A stretch of 64,000 nucleotides of DNA, from contig NZ_JAIGNJ010000003.1 of the NCBI RefSeq assembly GCF_019711415.1, positions 124,001-188,000 on the forward strand, read 5' to 3'. A program made the translations under genes and the position numbers. Below the pieces are notes generated by a model. It made no database searches, was not told where the DNA came from, and worked only from the letters and a program-made list of their open reading frames with translations. Origin of the DNA: Qipengyuania vesicularis. GTDB taxonomy: Bacteria > Pseudomonadota > Alphaproteobacteria > Sphingomonadales > Sphingomonadaceae. Shown in pieces: positions 36,324 to 45,342 of this stretch. Each line of letters starts with the position of its first letter. Within the stretch, counting starts at the first letter, position 1.

Positions 36324-37283
36324 ATGAACGAAGTAAGCGCCAAGTTTGATACTGCCGCGACTTCTCGTCGTGAGATCGGTTTCGCCGAAGTTTCTCTTCC
36401 CGCGCCCGATTCAAGCCTGTTCTTTAAGGGTAATCCTCCGAAATTCGGCGACGTCTTCGTAGAACGCCGCACGCATCCGCGCCCCCTGCCCTGCGAATTT
36501 CCGCGTCAGGAATTCATCGGCCAGTCGTTTCATCTGACGACACTTCCGGAGCTTCTGGATGAACTGGTGGCGCGAATCGGTGCAACTCCGTTCAGTTATC
36601 TGGTCACTCCGAATGTCGACCACCTCGTCACCCTGACGCAGGAAAGCGACGACAAGGACCTGCAGCTTGCCTATCGCGCCGCCAATTTCATGATCAACGA
36701 CAGCCGTGTCCTGTCGATGATGGCGCGGCTTTCCAATCTCGATATTCCTGCCGTTCCGGGCAGCGACATCACCCGCAAGCTGATCGCACGCTTTCCCGAA
36801 GGCACCTCGATCGCCGTCGTAGGCGGGGACGAGCACGTGCACCGCGAGCTGGAAGCCAGCTATCCGCAGTTCAACTGGGTGTTCTACATGCCGCCCATGG
36901 GCGTGCGCCGCTCGGTCTCGCACCAGGAAGGCATTGTCGACTTCGTCTGCCGCACGGGTGCAGACGTTACGTTTCTCGCCATCGGCGCGCCGCAGAGCGA
37001 GTTGGTCTGCCACAAGATCGCCAAGACGGGTAAGGCCCGCGGCCTCGCCCTGTGCATCGGTGCCTCGCTCGAATTCGTAACCGGCAAGAAGAAGCGCGCG
37101 CCGCTCTGGGTGCAGAAGGCAGGTCTCGAGTGGGCGTTCCGCCTGCTGAGCGAGCCGCATCGCCTGGCTCACCGTTACCTGGTCAAGGGCCCGACCATTT
37201 TCTTCGCCTGGGCCCGCTGGCTCAAGGCTCGTCGGGCCGAACGTCGCGCGGTGTCCGGTTCCACCCAAGCTGCCGGGCAGTAA
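36324..37283 (+). CDS. WecG/TagA/CpsF family glycosyltransferase
   Basis: 319 aa. GT26 family; members add the second sugar (for example ManNAcA or ManNAc) to an undecaprenyl-linked sugar. Family landmarks: TPNVDHLVTL (97-100 NVDH), the acceptor site region FMINDSRVLSMMARL, VPGSDITRKL, and the C-terminal QKAGLEWAFRLLSEPHRLAHRYL. About 60 residues precede the domain, an N-terminal extension not usual in this family. Good SD (GGGGG) 6 nt before the ATG. The last 62 nt overlap the convergent GT2 gene. Confidence 0.9.
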   Translation: MNEVSAKFDTAATSRREIGFAEVSLPAPDSSLFFKGNPPKFGDVFVERRTHPRPLPCEFPRQEFIGQSFHLTTLPELLDELVARIGATPFSYLVTPNVDHLVTLTQESDDKDLQLAYRAANFMINDSRVLSMMARLSNLDIPAVPGSDITRKLIARFPEGTSIAVVGGDEHVHRELEASYPQFNWVFYMPPMGVRRSVSHQEGIVDFVCRTGADVTFLAIGAPQSELVCHKIAKTGKARGLALCIGASLEFVTGKKKRAPLWVQKAGLEWAFRLLSEPHRLAHRYLVKGPTIFFAWARWLKARRAERRAVSGSTQAAGQ

Positions 37284-38415
37284 CGAACCGCAGGTAGATC
37301 GGGATTTTCCAGAGCAAGTAGAAGGGCAGCAGCGCCAATGCGCGCGCGCTGAGATAGCGATGTCCGCCCGCCAGCCAGGCGAACGCGATCGAGGCCACTG
37401 CCAGGACCAATGCAGTGGCAAGCGCAGTCACAGGCAGCATGGACGCTCCCGCAGCGAACAGCCCTGAAATCACTGCAAGGGCGACCAACGCTACTACCAC
37501 CAACAGTGCCAGCGGCGGGATCAGCATATGCATCCCGAGCGCAGCCAAGGACCGCTTGAATCCGGCAAGCCCGCGCAGCAGCGAAGGCAGCGCGAATTTC
37601 AGTGCATGCGCCATAAAGCCGTGCTCCCACCGGCTCCGCTGCCCCACCGTCGCCGAAGCCGTCGCCGCCCGGCTGAACACCTTCGCTTGTTCGGCAAGGC
37701 CGATCCGATGCCCCTCGCGGATCATACGGATGGCAAGGCCCAAGTCTTCGACCGCCTCCCCGCTCGCCAGCTCTAGGTCTTTGAAGATGCGCCAGGGGAA
37801 GCCCATCCCCGTGCCGAACAGCATCGCCGTGCCGCCGATCCGACGCATGCCGCGGACGCGGAAGAGGTTCTTCACCAACATCGCGAAATTGGAGATCTGG
37901 ACCATCGCGGGTGCGGATTTGTCTGGCTCGAACAGATTGCTCGCCTGGACGGCCCCTCCTTGGCTTTCGACCGCCGCGATCATAGCCGCATCGCTGCCGG
38001 GTTCGATACGGCAGTCGGCATCGAGCACCATCACCACACGCGGCTCGCGCCTGCGCAAGTGATCGCGCCCGAAGGCCAGCGCATAGCCCTTGCCGCGCCG
38101 CTCTTCGTCATGGCGCTCGACCACTTCGGCGCCGGCCTCGCGGGCGATCTCTGCGGTCCTGTCGCTGCAATTGTCCGCGACGACCAGCATGTGCGCCAAG
38201 GGTGCTGCCTCCTGCAGGCCGCGAAGTGTCGCGCCGATAACCTCTTCTTCGTTATGCGCCGGTATGAGGATGGTTATGTCCTCATGTGGCGCACCCTTGT
38301 CAGACGGCTTGCGACCAGGTGCCAGCCCGATCAGGATTTCGAGCGAGAAGTAGCAAAGCATCAGCCCGATCGGCGCAGCCAGAAGCCAGGAAAGCAGCGA
38401 AAGAATTGTCGGCAT
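37222..38415 (-). CDS. Glycosyltransferase family 2, membrane-bound
   Basis: 397 aa. N-terminal membrane helix (about 7-30); GT-A domain with ITILIPAHNEEEVIGATLRGL, DNCSDRTAEIAREAGAEVVER, the metal-binding VLDADCRIEPGSD, EDLGLAIRM and QRSRWEHGF (the QxxRW-like acceptor motif); then three or four C-terminal helices. The layout resembles processive or polyprenyl-linked GT2 synthases. It may extend or start the polymer; membrane topology suggests it could even act as a synthase, but this is inference. The 3' end overlaps the WecG-type gene by 62 nt on the opposite strand. Confidence 0.88.
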   Translation of the reverse strand: MPTILSLLSWLLAAPIGLMLCYFSLEILIGLAPGRKPSDKGAPHEDITILIPAHNEEEVIGATLRGLQEAAPLAHMLVVADNCSDRTAEIAREAGAEVVERHDEERRGKGYALAFGRDHLRRREPRVVMVLDADCRIEPGSDAAMIAAVESQGGAVQASNLFEPDKSAPAMVQISNFAMLVKNLFRVRGMRRIGGTAMLFGTGMGFPWRIFKDLELASGEAVEDLGLAIRMIREGHRIGLAEQAKVFSRAATASATVGQRSRWEHGFMAHALKFALPSLLRGLAGFKRSLAALGMHMLIPPLALLVVVALVALAVISGLFAAGASMLPVTALATALVLAVASIAFAWLAGGHRYLSARALALLPFYLLWKIPIYLRFVTARQLGWNRTPRDVRPDEP

Positions 38416-38510
38416 GGGCTTTTTTTAACGCCTTCTCACGCTATTGAAACACCTTACCGGGTGCGCTGCGCGCTCGGCACCGGGATTACGGAACAGGGGC
38501 TGCTGACCAG

Positions 38511-39464
38511 ATGTCACGCAATTATTTCTCGCGCAAACGCTACCTCGTCACCGGAGGTGCGGGCTTTGTCGGGTCGCACCTGATCGACCGCCTTCTGGAG
38601 GAGGGCCACGAGGTCCTGTGCGTGGACAATCTGTTCACCGGCTCGAAGGAGAACATTGCGCACCACCTCGGCAATCCGCGCTTCGAATTCATGCGGCACG
38701 ACATCTGCTTCCCGCTCTTCGTCGAAGTCGATGCGATCTATAACCTCGCCTGCCCGGCCTCTCCGATCCATTACCAGTACGATCCGGTCCAGACGCTGAA
38801 GGTCTCGGTGGTCGGATCGATCAACATGCTCGGCCTTGCAAAGCGGCTGCGCTGCCCGATCCTCCAGGCCTCCACCAGCGAAGTCTATGGCGACCCCAAG
38901 GTCCACCCGCAGACCGAGGATTACTGGGGCAACGTCAACCCGATCGGGCTGCGTTCCTGCTATGACGAGGGCAAGCGCTGTGCCGAAACGCTGTTCTCCG
39001 ACTATCGCCGCCAGCACGAACTCAACACCAAGCTGGCGCGCATCTTCAATACCTATGGCCCGCGCATGCATCCCGCCGACGGCCGCGTTGTTTCCAATTT
39101 CGCGATGCAGGCGCTGCGGGGCGATGACATAACGATCTATGGCGATGGCTCGCAGACGCGCAGTTTCTGCTATGTCGCCGACCTTGTCGATGGCCTCATG
39201 CGCCTGATGGAGAGCCCGCCCGAATTCGCCGGCCCGGTAAATCTCGGCAACCCGGTCGAATTCACCATTGCCGAACTGGGCGAACTGATGATCGAGATGA
39301 CGGGCTCGAAATCGAAGCTCATCTACGAACCGCTGCCTTCGGACGATCCCACGCAGCGCAAGCCGGATATCACCTTGGCGAAGGACAAGCTGTGCTGGGA
39401 GCCGACGGTTGCACTGCGCGACGGGTTGGAAAAGACGATCCCCTTCTTCCGGGGCCTCCTCTAA
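38511..39464 (+). CDS. UDP-glucuronate decarboxylase / UDP-xylose synthase-like SDR
   Basis: 317 aa extended SDR. NAD site [10 protein letters not shown] at 14-23. The UXS signature [19 protein letters not shown], then [14 protein letters not shown], and the active site [14 protein letters not shown] (Tyr and Lys of YxxxK) with [22 protein letters not shown]. These are the hallmarks of UDP-glucuronate decarboxylase, which makes UDP-xylose. Inference: xylose or a derived pentose is in the polymer. Convergent with the GT4 gene; last 4 nt overlap. Confidence 0.9.
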   Translation: MSRNYFSRKRYLVTGGAGFVGSHLIDRLLEEGHEVLCVDNLFTGSKENIAHHLGNPRFEFMRHDICFPLFVEVDAIYNLACPASPIHYQYDPVQTLKVSVVGSINMLGLAKRLRCPILQASTSEVYGDPKVHPQTEDYWGNVNPIGLRSCYDEGKRCAETLFSDYRRQHELNTKLARIFNTYGPRMHPADGRVVSNFAMQALRGDDITIYGDGSQTRSFCYVADLVDGLMRLMESPPEFAGPVNLGNPVEFTIAELGELMIEMTGSKSKLIYEPLPSDDPTQRKPDITLAKDKLCWEPTVALRDGLEKTIPFFRGLL

Positions 39465-40534
39465 CGCCCAGCCAGTGTTTCGGCGATGAAGGCGCCGTAT
39501 TGCTGCGCGATCGCGGGCCAGCCAAAGCGCTCGAGGTTGGAATTGAGCGGGCGCTCACCGGCGGACAGTGCTTCCCGGATACTCGCCACGAGGCGTGGGC
39601 GATCTTCGGTATCGCAGAGGAATTCCTCGTCGCCGACGATCCAGCGCAATCGCTCGGTATCGTGCCCGACCACCGGCAAGCCGCAGGCCATCGCCTCGAC
39701 GAAGACGTTGCCGAAGGATTCGAACAGCGACATGTGCAGGAATACGTCCGCCGCATTGTAGAGCTTCGGCATTTCGCCCGCCGTCAGCGTGAGCCGCTTG
39801 AACCGGCCCGGCAGGAGCCTGTCGGCCAGCGCCTGGACCTCGTCCCTTAGCGGACCGTCACCGGCAACCACGAGGAACGCGTCGTCGATTTCCGCCATGG
39901 CGCGAACGGCGGCCTCTACCCGTTTCGTCGGGATGAAGGCGCTGACCATCAGGACGATCTTCTTGTCCTGTGGCAATCCGAACTGCGCGCGGTCGCTATC
40001 GAAGGGGCGGAAGCGGGCCAGATCTGCGCCATTGGGGATGAGCGCACAATTCCAGCGTTCGCGATTGGTGGCGTAATAGTCGGGGTTGATGCAGACCAGG
40101 CCGTCGCAATCGAAGAAGCGATATTCGCTCTTGTCCGATACGGCGGGCCATTCCCCGTTCTGGGTCACGAAGATATGTGCGGGCGCCTTCTTGCCGCCAC
40201 GCCGGAGCGCCCAGTGCGTAAAGGGGAAGGAACAGGTCACCGTCGCATCGAACGACCTTACATCGACCTTTCGCATAAGGTTGGCGGCAAAGGTTGCGTC
40301 TTCCCATGCAGTCTCGCTGCGAAAAGGCGGGAAGGTAGGGAAGCGTTCAAATGTCTCGCGCGAAATCGAGGGTACGCGGGTGAAACGATAGGATGCATCG
40401 CTGCTTTCATCGCCCGATCCCGCAACCGTCACCTCTTCTCCCGCCTTGGCCAGTTGTTCGGCCACGGAGAGGAGGGCGACTTCTGCGCCGCGGTGGTATT
40501 TATGAAAGCCCGGGAGGGCGAATAGGATCTTCAT
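39461..40534 (-). CDS. Glycosyltransferase family 4
   Basis: 357 aa, GT-B fold. N-domain: [32 protein letters not shown]-domain: [80 protein letters not shown], the latter holding the Glu pair of GT4 enzymes. Substrate unknown. It lies downstream of the epsD/epsI/exosortase operon on the same strand; a hairpin at 40574-40609 may separate them. Confidence 0.9.
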   Translation of the reverse strand: MKILFALPGFHKYHRGAEVALLSVAEQLAKAGEEVTVAGSGDESSDASYRFTRVPSISRETFERFPTFPPFRSETAWEDATFAANLMRKVDVRSFDATVTCSFPFTHWALRRGGKKAPAHIFVTQNGEWPAVSDKSEYRFFDCDGLVCINPDYYATNRERWNCALIPNGADLARFRPFDSDRAQFGLPQDKKIVLMVSAFIPTKRVEAAVRAMAEIDDAFLVVAGDGPLRDEVQALADRLLPGRFKRLTLTAGEMPKLYNAADVFLHMSLFESFGNVFVEAMACGLPVVGHDTERLRWIVGDEEFLCDTEDRPRLVASIREALSAGERPLNSNLERFGWPAIAQQYGAFIAETLAGR

Positions 40535-40573
40535 CGATTGTCCGTTGACCCGGTCCGGCTCCTCGTCCAGCTC

Positions 40574-40609
40574 AAACCGGATCCCGCGCCGTCAGGGCGC
40601 AGAATCCGG
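40574..40609 (-). terminator. Terminator-like hairpin between epsD and the GT4 gene
   Basis: On the minus strand, 40609-40604 pairs with 40582-40577 (6 bp) and 40600-40596 with 40590-40586 (5 bp), with a 3x3 internal loop and a 5-nt apical loop, then TTT. It starts 13 nt after the epsD stop. Confidence 0.5.
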
Positions 40610-40621
40610 CTATAGGGTGTG

Positions 40622-41476
40622 CTATTCGGTTGCTGTGACGCTTCCCGCGCCCGTCGGGTTCTCAAGCGCCGAGAAACCGTCGCCATACTTGATCTCGGTA
40701 GCGGCACGCGCGCCGTCGAGACGCGATTTCAGAAGGTCGCCCAAGGCTTCGCGCTGGATCGCTTCGGCGACGAGCGGCTCGACACCCGCGCTGTCGCGGC
40801 TGGCAGCACGCTCTCCGGTAACGACTGCGACTGTAACGACGCGCGGCCCTGGCAGGACAAAGGGTTCGCCATCGGGCAGAGCCTCGATCTGCCGCAGTCG
40901 CTCGGCGCCCAGCATGGTGCTGTCGATCTCGGTATTCTCGCGCCGATAGTCGATTGCCAGCGAGTTCAGCGTCTGGGCAACTTCATCCATCGACTGGTCG
41001 TCTTCGAGTTCCGCCAGCTTGTCCTGGTTGCCGGCGAGCGGGAACTGTATCTGGTCGACCTGGAGAAACTTGCGTCCTTCGAATGCTTCACGCCTCTCCG
41101 CGACATATTGCTCGATATCCGCCTCGGTCGGTACGCTGACCCCGCGGCGGAGCTTTTCGGACAGCAGGCGGATCAGGAGGCCGTCGATCAGCTGGCTTTG
41201 CTGGACGAAGAATTCCGGGGTCTGGTCAAGGCCTTCCTCGCGAGCGACCTTGGCCAGCAAGCGGCGCTCGATCACGCGGTTGAGCGCGATATTGCGCGCC
41301 GCGTCTTCGTCGGTCCCGACAGGCAGCTGCAGTGCCGCCAATTCCCCGTTGATTTGCTGGAGAGTGATCTCCTCGTCGCCGACAACGGCAGCTACCTGCC
41401 CGGTCGGCTCCTTCTCGCAAGCCGTCAAAGCCAGCGCCGCAGCCCCGACCATCATTCCGCGCCAAAACTTGCTCAC
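40622..41476 (-). CDS. epsD: EpsD-family peptidyl-prolyl cis-trans isomerase lipoprotein
   Basis: 284 aa. Lipobox LALTAC puts the lipidated Cys near residue 20. The SurA/PrsA-like N-terminal part contains VAAVVGDEEITLQQINGELAAL and IALNRVIERRLLAKVAREEGLDQTPEF, as in EpsD proteins of exosortase/EPS loci. The parvulin region is poorly conserved. Start: GTG at 41474-41476, because GGAGGAG lies just upstream; an ATG five codons earlier is possible but lies in that SD. Downstream of epsI (21 nt). Probably helps fold secreted parts of the exopolysaccharide machine. Confidence 0.85.
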   Translation of the reverse strand: MSKFWRGMMVGAAALALTACEKEPTGQVAAVVGDEEITLQQINGELAALQLPVGTDEDAARNIALNRVIERRLLAKVAREEGLDQTPEFFVQQSQLIDGLLIRLLSEKLRRGVSVPTEADIEQYVAERREAFEGRKFLQVDQIQFPLAGNQDKLAELEDDQSMDEVAQTLNSLAIDYRRENTEIDSTMLGAERLRQIEALPDGEPFVLPGPRVVTVAVVTGERAASRDSAGVEPLVAEAIQREALGDLLKSRLDGARAATEIKYGDGFSALENPTGAGSVTATE

Positions 41477-41497
41477 AGTGCTCTCCTCCATGAATTT

Positions 41498-42199
41498 CTA
41501 TACGTTGACCATCAGCTTGCGCAGGGGCTCTGCGGAGGCTTCGAAGAAGCCGCTGGCAAAGTCCTGCAGCGATGCGAAGGCCCTGTTCTCGTCGGGATCG
41601 ATGCTCGACAGGCGTACCATCATGCCGTCAGGTATGACACCGCGCAGATTGGCCCGTATCACCGACAGTTTCTGTTCGGTCCATGTGCGCGGGAATTCCT
41701 TCCCTACGCGAGTGAAGTATTCGATGTGCTCGACGCGGCCGCGACCGACCGCGGTGAAGCGCGACGCGGGAACCTTCTCGCCGCCCATGGCAAGGGTCGT
41801 TTCCTTGCCGTCGGACAATTCGAAGCCGCCCACAGGGTAGCAGACCTCGGGCCGGTGCACCTGGATCATGCCATCCTGGATATTGTTGTAGACCATCGAC
41901 AGCATGATCACCTGGCGGTCCTGGACATAGGTGCGTGTCACGAGGTTGTCGTAGAGCCGGCCGGACAGCGAATCCGGGGTCGGAAGCACGACATCGCCCA
42001 TGCCGGTATCGCGCCAGTTCCCGACATTGTTCGGGACCCAGCTTACGAAGGAGTCCTGATCGATAACGGGATTGTTCGCCTCGGGCATACGGGAGTAGGC
42101 GAAGGCAGACGCGCCAACGAGGACACCCCCCATCAGAGCCTGTCGCCGTGTGATCCGCACCCCGTTCATGCGAGTATCCGTATCTCCATCACGCGTCAC
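41498..42199 (-). CDS. epsI: Exosortase-associated protein EpsI (V-type)
   Basis: 233 aa. EpsI domain from about residue 50: FVSWVPNNVGNWRDT, TRTYVQDRQVIMLSMVYNNIQDGMIQVHRPEVCYPVGGFEL, typical of EpsI, with the conserved HRPEVCYP. In many bacteria EpsI is fused to the exosortase; here it is separate and follows it. The N-terminus carries a twin-arginine-like motif RITRRQALMGGVLVGASAFA, suggesting Tat-type targeting or at least a signal anchor. GTG start at 42197-42199 after GGGGAG; ATG 42167 (residue 11) is an alternative. The 5' end overlaps the exosortase by 11 nt. Confidence 0.88.
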   Translation of the reverse strand: MTRDGDTDTRMNGVRITRRQALMGGVLVGASAFAYSRMPEANNPVIDQDSFVSWVPNNVGNWRDTGMGDVVLPTPDSLSGRLYDNLVTRTYVQDRQVIMLSMVYNNIQDGMIQVHRPEVCYPVGGFELSDGKETTLAMGGEKVPASRFTAVGRGRVEHIEYFTRVGKEFPRTWTEQKLSVIRANLRGVIPDGMMVRLSSIDPDENRAFASLQDFASGFFEASAEPLRKLMVNV

Positions 42200-43109
42200 G
42201 ATCGCTCTCCCCTTCCAGCTTCGCAGCGCGCCGCCTCGCCCAGCGCGGGTGGAGGAATTCGTCGAGCAGGTAGATCGACACCAGCGAGAGTGCGAACATG
42301 AACAGCCCGGCGAAATTATGCATGAAACCCTGCCCCACGGCCTCCCCGAAATGGTAGGTAAGCAGGATAAGGATCAATACGCGAATGAAGTTCGCGAACA
42401 TCGCAACCGGCAGCACGAACAGGGCGAGCATCAGGAAGTAGGCGGGTTCCGCCTTGTGCCGCACATAGATGTAGAACAGGGCGATCGCGGATAGCGAAAT
42501 GATCGTGTTCAGACCGGCACAGGCTGCCGCAACCAGCAGCTGGTACTGCCCGATATTGATTGTCACCCCGATGCCGCCGATCGGATAGCCGACCAGCTGC
42601 AGGAACCACACGGCGGCCTGCGAGATCCACATCTTCAGCGGAAGCGTGATTGCCGCGACGACGGTTTCGGGCGGCGGGAATACGAAGACCAGGTAAAGCA
42701 GCGGGAACCACAGGCGCTTGATGCCTTCGATCCCCACAATGCTGAGCAGGACCGCGATCAGGCAGGCGTACATAACGTAGCCTTCGATCTCGACGATGCC
42801 GGTGATCCTGGCGAACAGGAACAATGGGACAAATATCGCCAGGAGACCCCACGGCACGACGGCAGGTGCCGCCGCAAAGACCTCGCGCTCATTCTTCCAG
42901 GTGTCGTAGAGAAGCCAGAGCCCGGTCGCCAGGATGATGGGTGCATGCGCGCCGGTTTCGCCGGTCCAGGTCTCGCTCACCACGAAATACATGGTCGGAG
43001 CGGCAAATATCACCAATGCCGCCACGAGGATCACTGCCAGGGGATCGCGCCAGAATGCGCCGGGCGAGCCGCCCGATCTCTGCTCGGTATCTTCCACTAG
43101 AGTTGCCAT
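42189..43109 (-). CDS. xrtV: Exosortase (probably type V, XrtV)
   Basis: 306 aa, eight or so membrane helices. Exosortases are integral-membrane transpeptidase-like enzymes that cut PEP-CTERM tails. The proposed catalytic residues are all visible: Cys197 in AAACAGLNTIISL, Arg243 in FANFIRVLILIL and His264 in FMHNFAGLFMF. The region FPPPETVVAAITLPLKMWIS matches the family 'P-P-lp'. Assignment to type V rests on the sphingomonad context and the separate EpsI and small accessory protein. First gene of the xrt-epsI-epsD operon; divergent from the SleB gene. Confidence 0.9.
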   Translation of the reverse strand: MATLVEDTEQRSGGSPGAFWRDPLAVILVAALVIFAAPTMYFVVSETWTGETGAHAPIILATGLWLLYDTWKNEREVFAAAPAVVPWGLLAIFVPLFLFARITGIVEIEGYVMYACLIAVLLSIVGIEGIKRLWFPLLYLVFVFPPPETVVAAITLPLKMWISQAAVWFLQLVGYPIGGIGVTINIGQYQLLVAAACAGLNTIISLSAIALFYIYVRHKAEPAYFLMLALFVLPVAMFANFIRVLILILLTYHFGEAVGQGFMHNFAGLFMFALSLVSIYLLDEFLHPRWARRRAAKLEGESDRDA

Positions 43110-43288
43110 GTTCGGTCTATTTCATCGCCCTCGACGCAAGAGGCATATCCACGTCTACTTGCGGAAATCCTATTGCTTCGCCCGTCCCAGGCAAGGGTGA
43201 TCGCCAGTCTGTCCAGCTTTGATACCCGCCCGAGATCCCGAAAACGTTATATTGCGTAAAACACAAAAGGTAAGCATCAATTACCACC

Positions 43289-44266
43289 ATGGGAAAACTG
43301 GGCGTGACCAAGCGTGCAATGCCGCCGGCAGCGAGGATGGCGTTTCTTTGCGTCCTGCTCCTCCTGGCCGGTGCCGCCCTGGCTATGGTCCTGCTGAACA
43401 CAAGAGGGCCGACAGCGCGGGTCGAGATACCCACCACGCCCGAAGTGCCCACGCAGCAACTGCGCGCGGCGGCCGAAGACGATGAATTGCTCGAACTGAC
43501 CGCCGACACGGCAATGGCGGAAAACGAACGGATCCCCTTCTCCAGCGATCCGATCGAGGCGGCTGTGCCGCTGCATCTCGAAAGCTTCGTGTCCAATCCG
43601 CTGTTTCGCAAGCGCGCAGTCGATTGCCTGACGTCGGCCGTCTATTACGAGGCCGGCTTCCAGTCCGACCAAGAGCGCCGTGCGGTCGCACAGGTTGTCC
43701 TGAACCGGGTCCGCCACCCAGCCTATCCCGCCTCCGTCTGCGAAGTCGTCTACGAGGGTTCGGCCCGCCGGACGGGATGCCAGTTCACCTTCACCTGCGA
43801 CGGAAGCGAGGCACGCAGCCCGCAGCGCTGGGCGTGGGACGAAGCGCGCCAGATTGCCCAGGCCGCCCTGTCCGGGTCCGTCGAACCTTCGGTCGGAATG
43901 GCCACGCATTACCATGCCGAATACGTCGTTCCCAAGTGGGCCTTCAACCTCACCAAGATCAAGCGGGTAGGGATGCATTACTTCTACCGCTTCCCCGGCT
44001 CCTGGGGGCGACGGGCCGCCTATCGCCAGCAGCCGATGGCGGATGAACTGGCAGAACTTGCAGAGACCGACGCCCTGATCGAAGAGATCGCCCCGTCCGG
44101 GGCAGAGACTGCGATCGTCCCAAGCCCGTTGTTCGAAGACGATCGTGCCACGGGTCCGCTGGTGGACTCGGGTCCGGCAGGACCGGAGTTGCAACCCTCG
44201 ATCCTGCGCGCCGACGAGCGTGCCGGAACGCTCATCGAGCCCAATGCAGGCACGCTCGGGAACTAG
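43289..44266 (+). CDS. Cell wall hydrolase, SleB family
   Basis: 325 aa. One N-terminal membrane helix (about 17-36), a low-complexity linker, then a Hydrolase_2 (SleB/CwlJ) domain (about 108-240): DCLTSAVYYEAGFQSDQERRAVAQVVLNRVRHPAYPASVCEVVYEG with the catalytic Glu in YYEA, then GCQFTFTCDG and ATHYHAEYVVPKWA. Predicted peptidoglycan lytic enzyme of the envelope. The C-terminal 80 residues are acidic and disordered. Located between the exosortase and rfbB; it might open peptidoglycan for the export complex, but this is inference. Confidence 0.88.
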   Translation: MGKLGVTKRAMPPAARMAFLCVLLLLAGAALAMVLLNTRGPTARVEIPTTPEVPTQQLRAAAEDDELLELTADTAMAENERIPFSSDPIEAAVPLHLESFVSNPLFRKRAVDCLTSAVYYEAGFQSDQERRAVAQVVLNRVRHPAYPASVCEVVYEGSARRTGCQFTFTCDGSEARSPQRWAWDEARQIAQAALSGSVEPSVGMATHYHAEYVVPKWAFNLTKIKRVGMHYFYRFPGSWGRRAAYRQQPMADELAELAETDALIEEIAPSGAETAIVPSPLFEDDRATGPLVDSGPAGPELQPSILRADERAGTLIEPNAGTLGN

Positions 44267-44281
44267 GGCGAGCTAGTCCTG

Positions 44282-45334
44282 ATGGCCAACCTGCTCATCA
44301 CCGGCGGTGCAGGCTTCATCGGCGGAAACTTCGTCCACTATTGGTCCCCACGCCATCCGGCCGATCGCCTGGTCGTTCTCGACGCACTGACCTACGCGGG
44401 CAATGCTTCGACCATTGCAGGCGTCGAGCAAGCCGAGCTGGTTGTGGGCGACATTCGCGATACCGGCCTCGTCGAGCGCCTCCTGCGCGACCATGCGATC
44501 CAGACGATCGTCCACTTCGCCGCAGAAACCCATGTCGACCGGTCCATCGCCGGGCCGGATGCGTTCATCGAGACCAATGTCGTCGGCACCCACAGCCTGC
44601 TCAAGGCTGCAAGGGCCGTGTGGCTCGACGAAGGCAGCGGAAGTCCACACCGGTTCCACCATATCTCGACTGACGAGGTCTATGGTTCGCTAGGGGCCAA
44701 TGATCCGCCTTTCGGTGAGAATTCACCGCTGGCACCGAACTCGCCGTATGCCGCGTCGAAGGCAGCCTCCGACCACCTCGTGCGCGCCTATCATCGGACC
44801 TATGGTCTCGAGGTCACGACCAGCCGTTGCTCGAACAATTTCGGCCCGTTCCAATATCCCGAAAAGCTGGTTCCGCTGACACTGCTCTGCGCGCTGCAGG
44901 GCAGGGAAATCCCGATCTATGGTGACGGGCTCAACCGGCGCGACTGGCTCCACGTCGAAGATCACTGCCGCGGGATCGAGCTTTGTCTCGACAAGGGCGC
45001 TGTCGGCGAGAGCTACAATCTGGGCGGTGGCACCGAACTGCCCAACGTGGAGATCGTCGAGGCGATTTGCGCCCATATCGACCGGATGTTCTACGAGCGC
45101 CCTGAGCTGGCAGAGCGCTACCCTGCATGTCCCGCAGCACATGGAGGCAAAACCGGTCGGCTGGTGACCTTCGTCGAGGATCGTCCGGGTCATGACCGCC
45201 GCTATTCGGTCGACGACAACAAGGCCCGCAGAGAGCTCGGCTATTCGCCGCGCCGCGAGTTCATGCAGTCGCTCCCCGAGACCATCGACTGGTACCTCGC
45301 CAATGAGAAATGGTGGCGCGTCCCGACGACCTAG
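44282..45334 (+). CDS. rfbB: dTDP-glucose 4,6-dehydratase
   Basis: 350 aa extended SDR that turns dTDP-glucose into dTDP-4-keto-6-deoxyglucose. NAD site TGGAGFIGGN at 7-16; FAAETHVDRSI near 81; active site STDEVYGSL (Thr, Asp, Glu) near 127 and the YAASKAASD Tyr-Lys pair near 157. GDGLNRRDWLHVEDHC is the dTDP-binding region. The companion rfbA, C and D genes are not in this window. It follows the SleB gene by 15 nt and probably shares its transcript. It suggests a 6-deoxyhexose in the polymer. Confidence 0.93.
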   Translation: MANLLITGGAGFIGGNFVHYWSPRHPADRLVVLDALTYAGNASTIAGVEQAELVVGDIRDTGLVERLLRDHAIQTIVHFAAETHVDRSIAGPDAFIETNVVGTHSLLKAARAVWLDEGSGSPHRFHHISTDEVYGSLGANDPPFGENSPLAPNSPYAASKAASDHLVRAYHRTYGLEVTTSRCSNNFGPFQYPEKLVPLTLLCALQGREIPIYGDGLNRRDWLHVEDHCRGIELCLDKGAVGESYNLGGGTELPNVEIVEAICAHIDRMFYERPELAERYPACPAAHGGKTGRLVTFVEDRPGHDRRYSVDDNKARRELGYSPRREFMQSLPETIDWYLANEKWWRVPTT

Positions 45335-45342
45335 GCGCTCGT

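Noticed and set aside
43219..43253. TTGATA/TATATT promoter before the SleB gene
   Set aside because: The spacer is 23 bp, too long for a sigma-70 promoter.
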